From positions 186,001 to 250,000 of the forward strand of contig NZ_JASJOU010000007.1 of NCBI RefSeq assembly GCF_030068605.1: a stretch of DNA of 64,000 nt, given 5' to 3'. The translations under genes were made by a program, and so were the position numbers. The DNA is from Xanthocytophaga agilis (lineage in GTDB: Bacteria > Bacteroidota > Bacteroidia > Cytophagales > 172606-1). Of the stretch, positions 9,907 to 19,310 are shown piece by piece. The notes under the pieces are model-generated. The model saw only the letters and a list, made by a program, of their open reading frames with translations, had not been told where the DNA came from and made no database searches. The first letter of the stretch is position 1; each line of letters opens with the position of its first letter.

Positions 9907-10785
9907 ATGGGATTATTTTCAAAATTATTTGGTACTAAAGAAAATACACCAAAACGACAAGTATTGGAAAAAGAATCTGGTGAAAAGGAAAAAGATTCAG
10001 GCACGTCTTGTATGCTACTGTATGAATCTATTCCACAATTTGATGCAAAATCACTGGAATCTCGCATTCAGAAACGATTAGGAGGTGTTGTCTCTGCTAT
10101 TTCTTGCTCTGCAGATCTGGAAGGAATGACAGCCTTACTAAGTTTGGAAGAAGACCAGATTATACTGGCAGGATTATACTTTTCTTATCCCAAAGATGTT
10201 CTGGATACAGTATTGCAGGTCTGTCACTTTTCACAAGAAGCCAAACAAACATTTTACCAGAGCCAGGCACATATTTTCCTTACTTACCGTAGCACCACTG
10301 TATCTCCACATCTTCAGTATGACCGCCTCTATCAGAGTATAGGCTGTCTGCAGGAAGAAGACAATCAGGCTATTGGCGTTATACAGGAATCTGCTATGAC
10401 TGCCCATCCGATAGATTTTCTTTCGGCTATCGAATCGGAGCGAAAGGATCTGCTGGCTGGTAAATCCATGCCTTTCATGTCATGGATTGCCTGGACAGGA
10501 GGTTGTGTCAAATATATTCTGGACCAAAACACCATCTGGTTTGTAACGAAAGGAAACCACAATTTTGGGCTACCCGAGTTTGCCTTCAAAGGACGTCCGG
10601 ACCAGGGTAACTCTACTATGCAGATCTTTAATGCACTTTTTGCGTATATGTATTTTTATAAAGCAGTACTAGCTCCCGGACATACAGCAGACCTAGCAGG
10701 GTTGTCGCTGAAATTCTCAGCAGTTGAAGAATACAAAGATCTATTTACTGGTAAATATGGCACTTTAGTCGTATCATTCAGATAA
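9907..10785 (+). CDS. DUF4261-like protein
   Basis: About 292 residues when started at the ATG at 9907 (MGLFSKLFGTKE); the open frame begins at 9862 with an unlikely extension. There is no signal peptide or membrane helix, so it is cytoplasmic. The layout resembles DUF4261 proteins of unknown function: a short N-terminal linker, a central alpha/beta domain (LLYESIPQFDAKSLESRI), then AHPIDFLSAIESERKDLL, and a C-terminal MYFYKAVLAPGHTADLAG segment. The family call is from memory of the pattern, not from a search. It appears to be a single-gene unit. Confidence 0.6.
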   Translation: MGLFSKLFGTKENTPKRQVLEKESGEKEKDSGTSCMLLYESIPQFDAKSLESRIQKRLGGVVSAISCSADLEGMTALLSLEEDQIILAGLYFSYPKDVLDTVLQVCHFSQEAKQTFYQSQAHIFLTYRSTTVSPHLQYDRLYQSIGCLQEEDNQAIGVIQESAMTAHPIDFLSAIESERKDLLAGKSMPFMSWIAWTGGCVKYILDQNTIWFVTKGNHNFGLPEFAFKGRPDQGNSTMQIFNALFAYMYFYKAVLAPGHTADLAGLSLKFSAVEEYKDLFTGKYGTLVVSFR

Positions 10786-10962
10786 TACTATTCTTTTACA
10801 AACTTTCTCAGCTTCTTCAGGAATAGGAGACATCTCTTCTATTCCTATCTATGTTCCCTCTGTTTACGCGCAGATTCCTTCCCTATACGTATTATATTCC
10901 CCATCTTTTGTGTATTTTCCAATCTCAAGCTACTTATATTATCCATTTGCCATTATTTTATA

Positions 10963-12582
10963 ATGAAACACGCATCTTTTTTACTTATTCTCAGCTGCAT
11001 TCTAATTGCTACTGTGTTTTTCTCATTTCAGCAGAATACATCTTTTATAGCTGCCAAACAAACCGAAAAACTGCAATCAGAGAAAGGTCGTGCAAAAGCA
11101 TTACCACGTATTGCTATTGCTGGCCTAGGGATTGAATCAAGTACTTTTTCTCCCGCACTTACGCATGAAGAAGCATTTCATGCCAGATATGGAGCTGCTA
11201 TTTTTGCCTACTATCCGTTTTTTACTACAGATTCTCCTCTCAGACAACGAGCAGTCTGGATACCTACATTACTCGGTAAATCATTGCCAGGAGGTGCTGT
11301 TACCCGAGAAGCCTATGAGTCACTTGTACAAAAGACATTGGATTCCTTACAGAAAAATGGCCCTTATGATGGTCTCTTTCTGGATATACATGGCGCCATG
11401 AGTGTAGTAGGTCTCGATGATCCGGAAGGAGACTTTATTACCCGAATCCGAAAAGTTATTGGCACCAAAACACTAATTTCTACCTCTATGGACTTGCATG
11501 GCAATGTGTCATGGCGGTTAGCACAGAATACAGACCTTATCACCTGTTATCGTATGGCGCCACATGAAGATGCTATGGAGACAAAACAACGTGCAGTGGA
11601 AAATCTCCTGAAGCGACTAGAAAGTGGCAAAGGAAAACCTACCTATAAAGCCTGGATACCTATTCCAGTTTTACTACCCGGAGAGAAAACAAGTACCCGC
11701 ATTGAACCAGCCAAAACTATTTACAAAGCAGTTGCACCAGCTGCAGCCCAAGAAGGTATTATTGATGCCGCGATATGGGTAGGGTATGCATGGGCAGACG
11801 AACCACGTAACCATGCTGTTGTAATGGTAACAGGTGATGATAAAGAGAAAGTTACACATACAGCAGAACAGCTGGCTAAAAGTTTCTGGGATGCCCGATC
11901 CGGTTTTGCCTTTGTAGCACCCACAGGTTCTTTAAAAGAAAGTCTGGACAAAGCAGTAAAAAGTCCCAAGCATCCCTTTTTTATCAGTGATTCAGGTGAT
12001 AATCCGACAGCAGGTGGTGCAGGAGATGTAACCTGGACATTACAGGAAATTCTGAAAAGACCAGAATTCAAAACCGAAAAAGGACCTTCTCTGATTTATG
12101 CCTCTATTCCCGGACCTGAATTGGTAAAAAAAGCCATTGAAGCAGGTGTGGGGGGAAAAGTAGATGGATATGCAGGAGCAGTAGTAGACGCCCGGTACGC
12201 ACCACCTGTACATCTTGTCGGAACAGTAACTGCAATCGAACGCGGCGATGTCAATGCAGAGGTGGAGGTAGTAGTAAAAGTAGGTAGTGTCTCTATTATT
12301 GTAACCCAAAAGCGCAAGCCTTACCACAAAGAGATTGATTTTACCCGGTTGGGTCTTGCACCTCGCCAATCCGATATCGTAGTAGTGAAAATTGGCTACC
12401 TGGAACCAGAGCTATATGCCATGCGTGCAGACTGGATACTGGCTCTTACACCAGGAGGTGTAGATCAGAATCTGGAACGTTTACCTTATAAACGCATCCA
12501 ACGTCCAATGTTCCCACTGGATAAAAATATGAAAACACCAGATCTTTCTGCAAAACTGGTACCTGCTTCTGATAAGTTATAA
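10963..12582 (+). CDS. M81 family metallopeptidase, MlrC-like
   Basis: A 539-residue protein of the family of MlrC, the zinc peptidase that cleaves linearised microcystin. It begins with a hydrophobic segment (MKHASFLLILSCILIATVFF) that is either a signal peptide or an anchor, so it acts outside the cytoplasm. The N-terminal catalytic region follows: IAIAGLGIESSTFSP, then DGLFLDIHGAM and STSMDLHGNVS with the DxHG histidines, and YRMAPHEDAMET. The C-terminal MlrC domain has SDSGDNPTAGGAGD and LTPGGVDQNLERL. The natural substrate is not known. A terminator follows at 12608. Confidence 0.87.
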   Translation: MKHASFLLILSCILIATVFFSFQQNTSFIAAKQTEKLQSEKGRAKALPRIAIAGLGIESSTFSPALTHEEAFHARYGAAIFAYYPFFTTDSPLRQRAVWIPTLLGKSLPGGAVTREAYESLVQKTLDSLQKNGPYDGLFLDIHGAMSVVGLDDPEGDFITRIRKVIGTKTLISTSMDLHGNVSWRLAQNTDLITCYRMAPHEDAMETKQRAVENLLKRLESGKGKPTYKAWIPIPVLLPGEKTSTRIEPAKTIYKAVAPAAAQEGIIDAAIWVGYAWADEPRNHAVVMVTGDDKEKVTHTAEQLAKSFWDARSGFAFVAPTGSLKESLDKAVKSPKHPFFISDSGDNPTAGGAGDVTWTLQEILKRPEFKTEKGPSLIYASIPGPELVKKAIEAGVGGKVDGYAGAVVDARYAPPVHLVGTVTAIERGDVNAEVEVVVKVGSVSIIVTQKRKPYHKEIDFTRLGLAPRQSDIVVVKIGYLEPELYAMRADWILALTPGGVDQNLERLPYKRIQRPMFPLDKNMKTPDLSAKLVPASDKL

Positions 12583-12607
12583 TCACCTTATTAGTTTACT
12601 ATTCCTG

Positions 12608-12634
12608 CAAAGCTCTGTATAATGCAGAGCTTTG
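12608..12634 (+). terminator. Terminator after the M81 peptidase gene
   Basis: A 10-bp inverted repeat, CAAAGCTCTG (12608-12617) and CAGAGCTTTG (12625-12634), with a 7-base loop, lies 26 bases after the stop codon. It is followed by a short T-containing run. Confidence 0.65.
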
Positions 12635-12764
12635 TTCATTTATATGTATCCCTCCCCTCTTATTGACCCAAACAACTCATCTCACAAAACACACATTTCA
12701 TACAGATTACTCACCTATCTCTGGTATTAGTTTTCTTAGATTTGATAATAAGATCACTACATTT

Positions 12765-13934
12765 ATGCGATACTTTTCATTCCCAGGTATTTTTTCACTT
12801 TGCTGTGCTACCTTGTTGACAGCCTGTAAACTCTACTATCCTGTAGAACAGATAACTTATAAACCCGCTCAAGTGTCCATTACAGAAGGAAAGAGGTTGA
12901 CTATGCTGATGTGTGGTCCTTGCCACTATAATGCCTCTACCAAAGATTATAGTGGTAAGAAACTCGAAGACTCTCCCGAAATGCTCGGACATATATATGC
13001 CAGTAACATTACCAGACATACCGAAGCAGGTATAGGTAGCTACAAAGCCAGCGAACTTGCGTACCTGATACGAACCGGCATTTCCAGAACAGGTAAACTG
13101 ATGCCTTACATGAAACGTCCCAATATATCAGATGAAGATCTGAATACTATCATTACCTACCTCCAGTCAGATGATACACTGGTTAAAGCTTCTGCCCGAA
13201 ATCCTGGTAAAACAAAATATACACCCATAGGACGATTCGGTATCAGTATGTCCAAACCACTTCCTTATCCTACTCAAGCCAGTATGAAGTTATCAGCAAA
13301 CAAAATAAGCAGAGGGAGGTATCTGGTAGATAATCTGGCCTGTTTTCATTGTCACTCCAAAAGCTATCCGTCTCTGAACATTGCTGAGCCTGAAAAATCA
13401 AAAGGATACATGGGAGGAGGAAACAGAATGAAAGGTGCTGACAATAAAACTATTCAGTCACCTAACCTTACCTTTCATGCAACAGGTATCGCGAATTGGA
13501 CAGAGGAAGATCTCAGAAAGGCATTACAGGAAGGTATCTCGAAAAACAATCAGGCTCTTGCGTTTCCAATGCCATTGTATTCAGAGCTTACAAAGGATGA
13601 AGTGTCTTCAATATATGCCTACCTCAAATCAATCCCCCCTATTGATAATAACGTAAAACGGAAAGATACCAACCTACGAGATGGTTATTCAGGAAAAGAA
13701 CTATATACAAACTATTCCTGTAAGTCATGTCATGGTACTGATGGTAAAAGTCCTTTTGACCTCACACAAGCATTCAACAAATATGATAATGAAACACTAA
13801 AGAAATATATTCAGAATCCCAAAGCCTTTGGTAATACCCAAATGCCAGCTTTTGAAAATATCATTCCGGAAGAGCAATATCCAGTACTTATACAGTATTT
13901 GGAAATGCTTGGTCAAACCCATGCACCTGAATAA
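12765..13934 (+). CDS. Triheme cytochrome c lipoprotein
   Basis: A 389-residue electron carrier. Three c-type heme sites are visible: CGPCH (C50-H54), CFHCH (C193-H197) and CKSCH (C319-H323). These make three consecutive cytochrome c domains like those in the cytochrome subunits of membrane alcohol and aldehyde dehydrogenases. The ATG at 12765 begins a lipoprotein signal peptide with the lipobox LLTAC (Cys21), so it is membrane-anchored in the periplasm. The open frame starts at 12663 but adds 34 residues before this signal. No dehydrogenase subunit is adjacent; the molybdopterin enzyme at 20254 is 6 kb away and only a speculative partner. Confidence 0.9.
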   Translation: MRYFSFPGIFSLCCATLLTACKLYYPVEQITYKPAQVSITEGKRLTMLMCGPCHYNASTKDYSGKKLEDSPEMLGHIYASNITRHTEAGIGSYKASELAYLIRTGISRTGKLMPYMKRPNISDEDLNTIITYLQSDDTLVKASARNPGKTKYTPIGRFGISMSKPLPYPTQASMKLSANKISRGRYLVDNLACFHCHSKSYPSLNIAEPEKSKGYMGGGNRMKGADNKTIQSPNLTFHATGIANWTEEDLRKALQEGISKNNQALAFPMPLYSELTKDEVSSIYAYLKSIPPIDNNVKRKDTNLRDGYSGKELYTNYSCKSCHGTDGKSPFDLTQAFNKYDNETLKKYIQNPKAFGNTQMPAFENIIPEEQYPVLIQYLEMLGQTHAPE

Positions 13935-13960
13935 TCTATTCAGATGCATGAGAGATAAAA

Positions 13961-16570
13961 TTATTCACTGCGTAACGCACGTACAGGGTTAATTAATGCG
14001 GCTTTGATAGACTGAAAACTTACGGTCAGGATTGTAAGTAATAAGGCACCTGCACCAGTAACAACAAAAATCCACCAGGAAATAGAGGTACGGTATTCAT
14101 AGTATTGCAACCACTTGCTAAGAAAATACCAGCTAATTGGCGTGGCAATGACAAATGAAATGAGCACCAACACGACAAACTCTTTGGTTAATAACTGCCA
14201 GAGACTACCCATTGTAGCTCCTAATATTTTTCGGATACCAATTTCTTTGGTACGTTGTTCAGCTACAAACGAAGCTAGGCCAAATAAGCCCAATACACTA
14301 ATTAGCACAGCCAGACTGGCAAATATCCCAGCTAGTTTACCAATACGTTCTTCATGCGAAAACTTCCGGGCATACTCTTCATCTACAAACTTGTATTCAA
14401 AGGGAGCAGACGGATTATATTTTCGAAAAACATCTTCTATTTTTGGAAGTGCATCTGCAGCATTTGATCCAGGGGCTAGTTTAATGGTAACAATACTAGC
14501 TGCCCGGTAATTCAGTATAAAAACTGAAGGATCAGGCGACTCAAAAGGAGATTGTTTAATCAGATTTTTAATTACTCCGATCACAATAAATTCCTTCCCA
14601 CTTGATTTCACCCTCTCCCCTATCGGATGTTTAAAATTCATGAGTTTTGCTGCTTCCTCATTCAAAATAACAGCCGACGAATCTGTAGAATATTCTCTGG
14701 AAAAATCACGGCCTTCCTTGATTTGCCAATCAATGGTTTTTCCATATTCATGTGTTACCTGGTTCACCATTACCAACGGATGCATATCCGGGGTTTTCCC
14801 ATTCCATGATATATCTGTTGTGCCTCCATATTGTACAGTAATAGGCGCATTTGCTTCAGCCATTTCAGCAACCACACCTGTATTTTTCAGATCAGTTCGC
14901 AAAGCATCATAATGCCCTTTCAGATCAGGTGTATTCATACTCACTTCAATAAGTCCATTGCGGGTATATCCTACAGGACGATCTTTTGCATGTTCGATCT
15001 GACGAAAAACAATAATCGTCCCAATGATTAATAGTATGGAAACCGTAAACTGAAAGGAAACCAATACCTGACGAGGAATAGCAGACCAGCGCCCAGCCCG
15101 AAACGTTCCTTTTAAGACCTTAACTGGATTAAAGGAAGACAGATATAAAGCTGGATAGCTTCCTGCTATCAATCCGGTAAATACGCTAAATCCAATTCCC
15201 ACTAACCAGAACCAGGGATTCAGCCAGAGAATAGCCATCTGTTTGTCTGCGATCTGATTAAACAATGGCAATGCAAACAATACAATCGCCAATGCTAATA
15301 CAAAGGCCAGTAAGGATAGTAACAAAGATTCACAGAAAAACTGGACAATAAGCTGTCCCCGAACAGAACCAATAGCTTTCCGAATACCCACCTCTCTTGC
15401 TCGCTTCTCACTACGGGCAGTGGAGAGATTCATAAAATTGATACAGGCTAGTAGCAAAACAAAGGCTCCGATAATACCAAACAACCACACAAATTCAATG
15501 AGTCCACCCACAATTACACCATCTTCAAAGTCAGAATAGAGATGCCATTTATCCATAGGATACAGATAAAACTCAGGTTTATATGCTGGAGGATCCTCTT
15601 TTCGCATGCGAATGTCTTTTATTTTAGCAGACACCTGATCAAAATCTGCTCCGGGTTTCAGTTGGGCATAGATCAGATAGGAATTTTCGTCCCATTGATC
15701 TTTTGCTTGCTTTGCCCCTTCATCTGTTGACAGAAACAGATTCCAGGGAGCCAGAAACGATGCCTCATAAAAATCACTGTTATAAGGAAAGTCTTTGTAT
15801 ACACCAATCACCTTTACCGTTTCTTTGTTGCTTATCTTCACAACTTGATTAATAGGATCTTCTGTACCGAACATCGCCTGTGCAGTAGACTCAGACAGCA
15901 AGATAACATGCACATCTTTAGCGGTAAAGCTTGTACCTTTCACAACCGGAACAGACATCATCTGTATAAAATCAGGCTCTGTATATCTCCCCTGTCTGGC
16001 TATTTGATTCTCCCCAGAGGCTAAGATGGCCCCTCGTCTAACAGCCAGACTCACTGCTTCAAAATCTGAATATTTCTCACGTAATTCGTTCCCTAACGGA
16101 ATGGGCATTACATCATAGGCAGATTTTTCCGCTGAGAACGAAACAAACTGCCAGACCTGAGCAATCCGTTCATGGTTCTTGAACTGTTTATTAAAAGAAA
16201 GTTCATCATATATCCAGAGTCCGATCAATATCGCGACTGCCATGCCTGTTGCCAGACCTGTAATATTAATGAAGGAGTAACCTTTTTGTTTGGTGAGATT
16301 ACGAAAAGCAATAGTCAGGTAATTTCGAAGCATATTGGTATAGAGTATAGTGGAACGTTCTTTAGATTGTTTAATGACAGATGGTCTCATCAGGCTAAGT
16401 ACATCTGTCACATATCGTAACCTGGCCTGCGTCTGTCCCATGTATTGAATGCGTTGCTCAAACAATTCTTCCAGATCGCCTTCTACCTCCTCAAGCAGGT
16501 GAGTAGGACAAAAAACATGTAATAAGCGGGTAGCCCACCGTGGTGGCTGCACAACAGACTTCGGTTTCAT
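13961..16570 (-). CDS. FtsX/MacB-type ABC transporter permease
   Basis: An 869-residue inner-membrane permease without its own ATPase. The first 70 residues (RLLHVFCPTHLLEEVEGDLEELF) match the permease prefix domain found in Cytophagales homologues. Then come LRNYLTIAFRNLTKQKGYSF, the first membrane helix, a periplasmic MacB_PCD domain, and a first FtsX unit with three helices at about 360-480. A second periplasmic domain and a second FtsX unit (FGLASFVAEQRTKEIGIRK) follow to the end. The internal duplication is typical. No ATP-binding partner or PadR gene is next to it. Such permeases often export peptides or transmit envelope signals; the role here is unknown. Confidence 0.9.
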   Translation of the reverse strand: MKPKSVVQPPRWATRLLHVFCPTHLLEEVEGDLEELFEQRIQYMGQTQARLRYVTDVLSLMRPSVIKQSKERSTILYTNMLRNYLTIAFRNLTKQKGYSFINITGLATGMAVAILIGLWIYDELSFNKQFKNHERIAQVWQFVSFSAEKSAYDVMPIPLGNELREKYSDFEAVSLAVRRGAILASGENQIARQGRYTEPDFIQMMSVPVVKGTSFTAKDVHVILLSESTAQAMFGTEDPINQVVKISNKETVKVIGVYKDFPYNSDFYEASFLAPWNLFLSTDEGAKQAKDQWDENSYLIYAQLKPGADFDQVSAKIKDIRMRKEDPPAYKPEFYLYPMDKWHLYSDFEDGVIVGGLIEFVWLFGIIGAFVLLLACINFMNLSTARSEKRAREVGIRKAIGSVRGQLIVQFFCESLLLSLLAFVLALAIVLFALPLFNQIADKQMAILWLNPWFWLVGIGFSVFTGLIAGSYPALYLSSFNPVKVLKGTFRAGRWSAIPRQVLVSFQFTVSILLIIGTIIVFRQIEHAKDRPVGYTRNGLIEVSMNTPDLKGHYDALRTDLKNTGVVAEMAEANAPITVQYGGTTDISWNGKTPDMHPLVMVNQVTHEYGKTIDWQIKEGRDFSREYSTDSSAVILNEEAAKLMNFKHPIGERVKSSGKEFIVIGVIKNLIKQSPFESPDPSVFILNYRAASIVTIKLAPGSNAADALPKIEDVFRKYNPSAPFEYKFVDEEYARKFSHEERIGKLAGIFASLAVLISVLGLFGLASFVAEQRTKEIGIRKILGATMGSLWQLLTKEFVVLVLISFVIATPISWYFLSKWLQYYEYRTSISWWIFVVTGAGALLLTILTVSFQSIKAALINPVRALRSE

Positions 16571-16773
16571 GTTATAGTGAGATAAAAATCAGAGTGCACT
16601 TGTTAAGGTTATAGCCTGGAGTTAAACAACTATCCAACAAAACCAGATACTAAACTACTCTCCCCAGGCAATACCATTAGTTATGTAAATGTATAACAAA
16701 TGGTCTGCCAAAAAGGAAAAGCGTCCAAATAGAACTAGAAAGAAGGTTTTTCAAAATACAAGACACTATACTC

Positions 16774-16800
16774 TGTCCGGTATTGGACAGTAAATGTCCG
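16774..16800 (-). promoter_or_regulatory. Candidate operator, TGTCC/GGACA half-sites
   Basis: TGTCCGGTATTGGACA (16774-16789) is an inverted repeat with a 6-base centre, and a third half-site TGTCCG follows at 16795. It lies about 200 bases before the permease start. The geometry is that of a dimer-binding site with an extra half-site, but no cognate regulator is adjacent. Confidence 0.4.
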
Positions 16801-16833
16801 TTTTAAAACAGGAGTAATCAGCTATTATATCAC

Positions 16834-16862
16834 AAAGGCCTCACTGAAACAGTGAGGCCTTT
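16834..16862. terminator. Perfect 13-bp hairpin, terminator-like
   Basis: AAAGGCCTCACTG and CAGTGAGGCCTTT enclose an AAA loop. The stem is strong but the T tracts on either side are short. It is about 300 bases beyond the OsmC stop codon on the minus strand, so it could end that transcript. Confidence 0.55.
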
Positions 16863-17159
16863 AGGTTGTATAACTATGATTAACAAAGACGAAATTATCT
16901 TTACTAAAAACAATCAGGAATAATCAAGCTAATAAGTATTCCACCTACAAAAAATGTTTGTTTATTCCTGATTGGCAGGTGTTAGGCTACATATAAATAA
17001 TCTTTCATGAGACCGTTGAATAGCACCATGATGATAGGCAAATTTATAAAGCCTGCAATCCAGATGAAAGAGTGTAAATACGCATTTTAGAAAACAGGTA
17101 TTTGACGCAATATCCAACCCCTGAAATAGATCTATTTACAAGACTCAACAAGTGCTAAG

Positions 17160-17561
17160 TTATTCTTTCAGTGAAACGCTTACACCTTTTCGCAATGTAT
17201 TATGTATTTCAGCCACTTTATCCACATGCAAAATCAAGTCTTTAATTTTCTCAGCAGAACTATTGGATGATTGAATAGAGGCAGTGTATGTGATATTTGA
17301 GCCAGCTTCTCCTTCCTTACCAAACTCTCCGGAAACCGTTACTTCCACCAGCTCTATCTGCATTTCTCTTCGGGCAGCTTCTCTGTAAACATCATTGCAA
17401 AAACAAGTGGCCAGAGCTAGAAACAAAAGTTCTCCCCCATTGACAGAAGAACCACGACCGTCTGTCTTGCCTGGAATAGAAACCTCTTTGGTATTAGTGT
17501 TTGTAGAAACTGTAATATCATTTTCCTGATTACTGTTCCTGATAGTAGCAGAAATGATCAT
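17160..17561 (-). CDS. OsmC family protein
   Basis: 133 residues from the ATG at 17561; the open frame reaches 17606. OsmC/Ohr proteins are cysteine peroxidases or relatives that remove organic hydroperoxides. The fold signature is present: GGELLFLALATCFCNDVYREA, with cysteines in the central helix, followed by the beta-rich C-terminal half (VTVSGEFGKEGEAGSNITYTASI). The second catalytic cysteine of classic Ohr is not evident, so this may belong to the broader OsmC-like group without peroxidase activity. It is in the same direction as the lipoprotein gene upstream, 82 bp away. Confidence 0.82.
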   Translation of the reverse strand: MIISATIRNSNQENDITVSTNTNTKEVSIPGKTDGRGSSVNGGELLFLALATCFCNDVYREAARREMQIELVEVTVSGEFGKEGEAGSNITYTASIQSSNSSAEKIKDLILHVDKVAEIHNTLRKGVSVSLKE

Positions 17562-17643
17562 AGGGCAGGATTTAATTTGGCGTACTCGCAAAATACCCAT
17601 AACCATCTAACTATCAAACAAATACTAACAACTTTAACTAAAG

Positions 17644-18492
17644 CTAATATGTCTCATAGGTATATCTCTCTATAAATAGAAGTTTTCCTTTCTTATCAGA
17701 GGTTTTTCGTTCGGTTAAAATGCCTTCCCTATACCTATAATCTACATGAGTATGGTTATCAAAGTTTGAGGTGGTGTTCATATAAACAATGGTACCCGTT
17801 TCTGAATAGTGAATGTCGTTTGTAATATGATCAGGAAAACCTATTCTATACTCTTTAATTAGTTGGTTCTGATTATTATATTCACCTTTCCACTCCGTTA
17901 TTCGATTTCCACAAGCGACTGTACCAGGTAGTAAATTAAAGTTGATATGAACCAGATTGCCATTCTCATCATACTTATACTTCTCTATTTCACTTTTATC
18001 TTCTATACTTTTTACTAAACCATTCGCATAGTACTCTAACTTATAATCGCCAATCTTTCGCAATTTTCCTTGTTTGTCATAGGTATACTTAATCTCTCCT
18101 AACATATTATCAGTTGAGTCAATTAGTGCTACAGATAAAAGTTTGTTGTCACCATCCGACTCATATTTATAGTTAGGCCCTCCATTCCAAGCAGACCATT
18201 GTTCATAGATTTTATGCCCATTTTCATCAAATTTCTCTATGAACGAAAAAATAACATTTTCTTTACCCCCATCAATGGATACCCTTTCCTGAGTGACAGA
18301 TTTGATTTTATGTTTTCGGATAATTGTTAGTGGGATTTTATCTAGTAATAATCGCTCACTAAATTTAAATTCATCTGCAGGCGGATTAAAAGAAATAGCT
18401 TTCGATTTGAAAGGAATAGAAGTGGACCTATCCAGTGAAGAACAGGAGATAAACTGTCCTAGTAGCAATAAGACAAAACAGCTTCGTATCAT
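17644..18492 (-). CDS. YD-repeat-like lipoprotein
   Basis: 282 residues starting at the ATG at 18492; the frame is open to 18525. The signal peptide MIRSCFVLLLLGQFISC ends in a lipobox with Cys17, so it is lipid-anchored. The mature region is a series of strands of the form Y.YD..G.L..I (KYTYDKQGKLRKIGDYKLEY, KYKYDENGNLVHINF), as in RHS/YD repeats, but too few for a toxin cage. Function is unknown. It is divergent from the sigma factor gene at 18617, so it could be a target of that factor; this is inference. Confidence 0.72.
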   Translation of the reverse strand: MIRSCFVLLLLGQFISCSSLDRSTSIPFKSKAISFNPPADEFKFSERLLLDKIPLTIIRKHKIKSVTQERVSIDGGKENVIFSFIEKFDENGHKIYEQWSAWNGGPNYKYESDGDNKLLSVALIDSTDNMLGEIKYTYDKQGKLRKIGDYKLEYYANGLVKSIEDKSEIEKYKYDENGNLVHINFNLLPGTVACGNRITEWKGEYNNQNQLIKEYRIGFPDHITNDIHYSETGTIVYMNTTSNFDNHTHVDYRYREGILTERKTSDKKGKLLFIERYTYETY

Positions 18493-18616
18493 TATCACAT
18501 TAGCCTTTTCAGAACGTTTACACATATTTACTTACTTTTCTGAATAAATTAAAGCCCAAGTGTGACTTTTTGATCATCCAAACGACTAATCAGATAAACC
18601 ATTACCAAGTAGCAAC

Positions 18617-19120
18617 GTGGCTCAAGACAAATTGCAAAAAGAGTTTATCGAGTTGATCTCTTCTCAGCAGAAACTGATTCACAGTATTTGCTCACTTTAC
18701 TTTGCCTCTACGGATGATAGGAAAGATGTATTTCAGGAGATTGTGCTACAACTCTGGAAGTCTTACCCTGCATTTAAATTTCAGTCCAAAGCTTCTACCT
18801 GGATCTATCGGATTGCCCTTAACACTATATTTTCCAGATTACGCAAAGAAAAAAATAAACCTGGCAGACAATCTTTATCAGAGGCAGTTTTTCAGATTCC
18901 AGAATCGGAAACCTCTGGCTTAGAAACATCCATTGAGAATTTGTATCAGGCAATTAATCAACTATCAGAAGTGGACAAAGCGGTTATCATGTTATATCTT
19001 GATGAACATAGCTATGATGAAATGGCACATCTGCTAAAAATGAGCAGGACCAACGTCAGCACACGCATCAACAGAATCAAAGTTCGCCTGTTTAAACTAT
19101 TAAAATTATCAACTACATGA
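18617..19120 (+). CDS. ECF-type RNA polymerase sigma factor
   Basis: A 167-residue sigma-70 family factor with only regions 2 and 4. Region 2 spans about residues 10-80 (DDRKDVFQEIVLQLWKSYPAF, STWIYRIALNT). Region 4 has the helix-turn-helix LDEHSYDEMAHLLKMSRTNV. Translation starts at GTG (18617), because the frame is closed by stops a few codons upstream and no ATG is available. Its stop overlaps the next start by ATGA, so the two are translationally coupled. It likely responds to an envelope signal, with the downstream small protein as partner. Confidence 0.9.
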   Translation: MAQDKLQKEFIELISSQQKLIHSICSLYFASTDDRKDVFQEIVLQLWKSYPAFKFQSKASTWIYRIALNTIFSRLRKEKNKPGRQSLSEAVFQIPESETSGLETSIENLYQAINQLSEVDKAVIMLYLDEHSYDEMAHLLKMSRTNVSTRINRIKVRLFKLLKLSTT

Positions 19121-19290
19121 ATCTTGAAGAGCTAAAACCCCTGTGGGAATCCTATAAAGACCAAACAGGTCAACAATTACATTGGACAGATAATGAAATC
19201 GCCAGGATTATTCAACAAAATACAACAGCCTATCCCTGGCTACTCAACTTCTGTATGACAATTCTTTTGATAACTGTTACAGGCTGTTAA
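19117..19290 (+). CDS. 57-residue membrane protein coupled to the sigma factor
   Basis: A short frame that starts in the ATGA overlap with the sigma factor stop. The N-terminal part (MNLEELKPLWESYKDQTGQQ) is an amphipathic polar segment of the kind found at the cytoplasmic end of small Bacteroidota proteins paired with ECF factors. It ends in one membrane helix, YPWLLNFCMTILLITVTGC. A cytoplasmic head plus one helix fits an anti-sigma anchor. It lacks any periplasmic domain, so it may be a minimal or truncated form. The evidence is the coupling and composition only; I recognise no named family. Confidence 0.62.
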   Translation: MNLEELKPLWESYKDQTGQQLHWTDNEIARIIQQNTTAYPWLLNFCMTILLITVTGC

Positions 19291-19310
19291 CATTCTTTAT
19301 ACTATCATTT

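Larger units (their letters stand above)
16571..17159. other. Non-coding gap with several inverted repeats
   Basis: About 590 bases without a supported gene. It holds a half-site cluster, TGTCC (16774), GGACA (16785) and TGTCCG (16795); a perfect 13-bp hairpin (16834-16862); and a second inverted repeat of 13 bp, CAATCAGGAATAA (16911-16923) with TTATTCCTGATTG (16962-16974). The longest start-to-stop frame I checked here codes for 15 residues. Confidence 0.6.

Noticed and set aside
12040-12369. Minus-strand frames within the M81 peptidase gene
   Set aside because: Composition is odd (rich in Tyr, Cys and Phe), with no start context. They are shadows of the real gene.
16911-16974. Inverted repeat CAATCAGGAATAA/TTATTCCTGATTG as a CRISPR or attachment site
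   Set aside because: Only two copies in inverted orientation, with no spacers, integrase or tRNA next to it.
17644-18492. YD-like lipoprotein as an RHS toxin
   Set aside because: Only a few repeats are present, with no RHS core or variable C-terminal toxin domain. Length is far too short.
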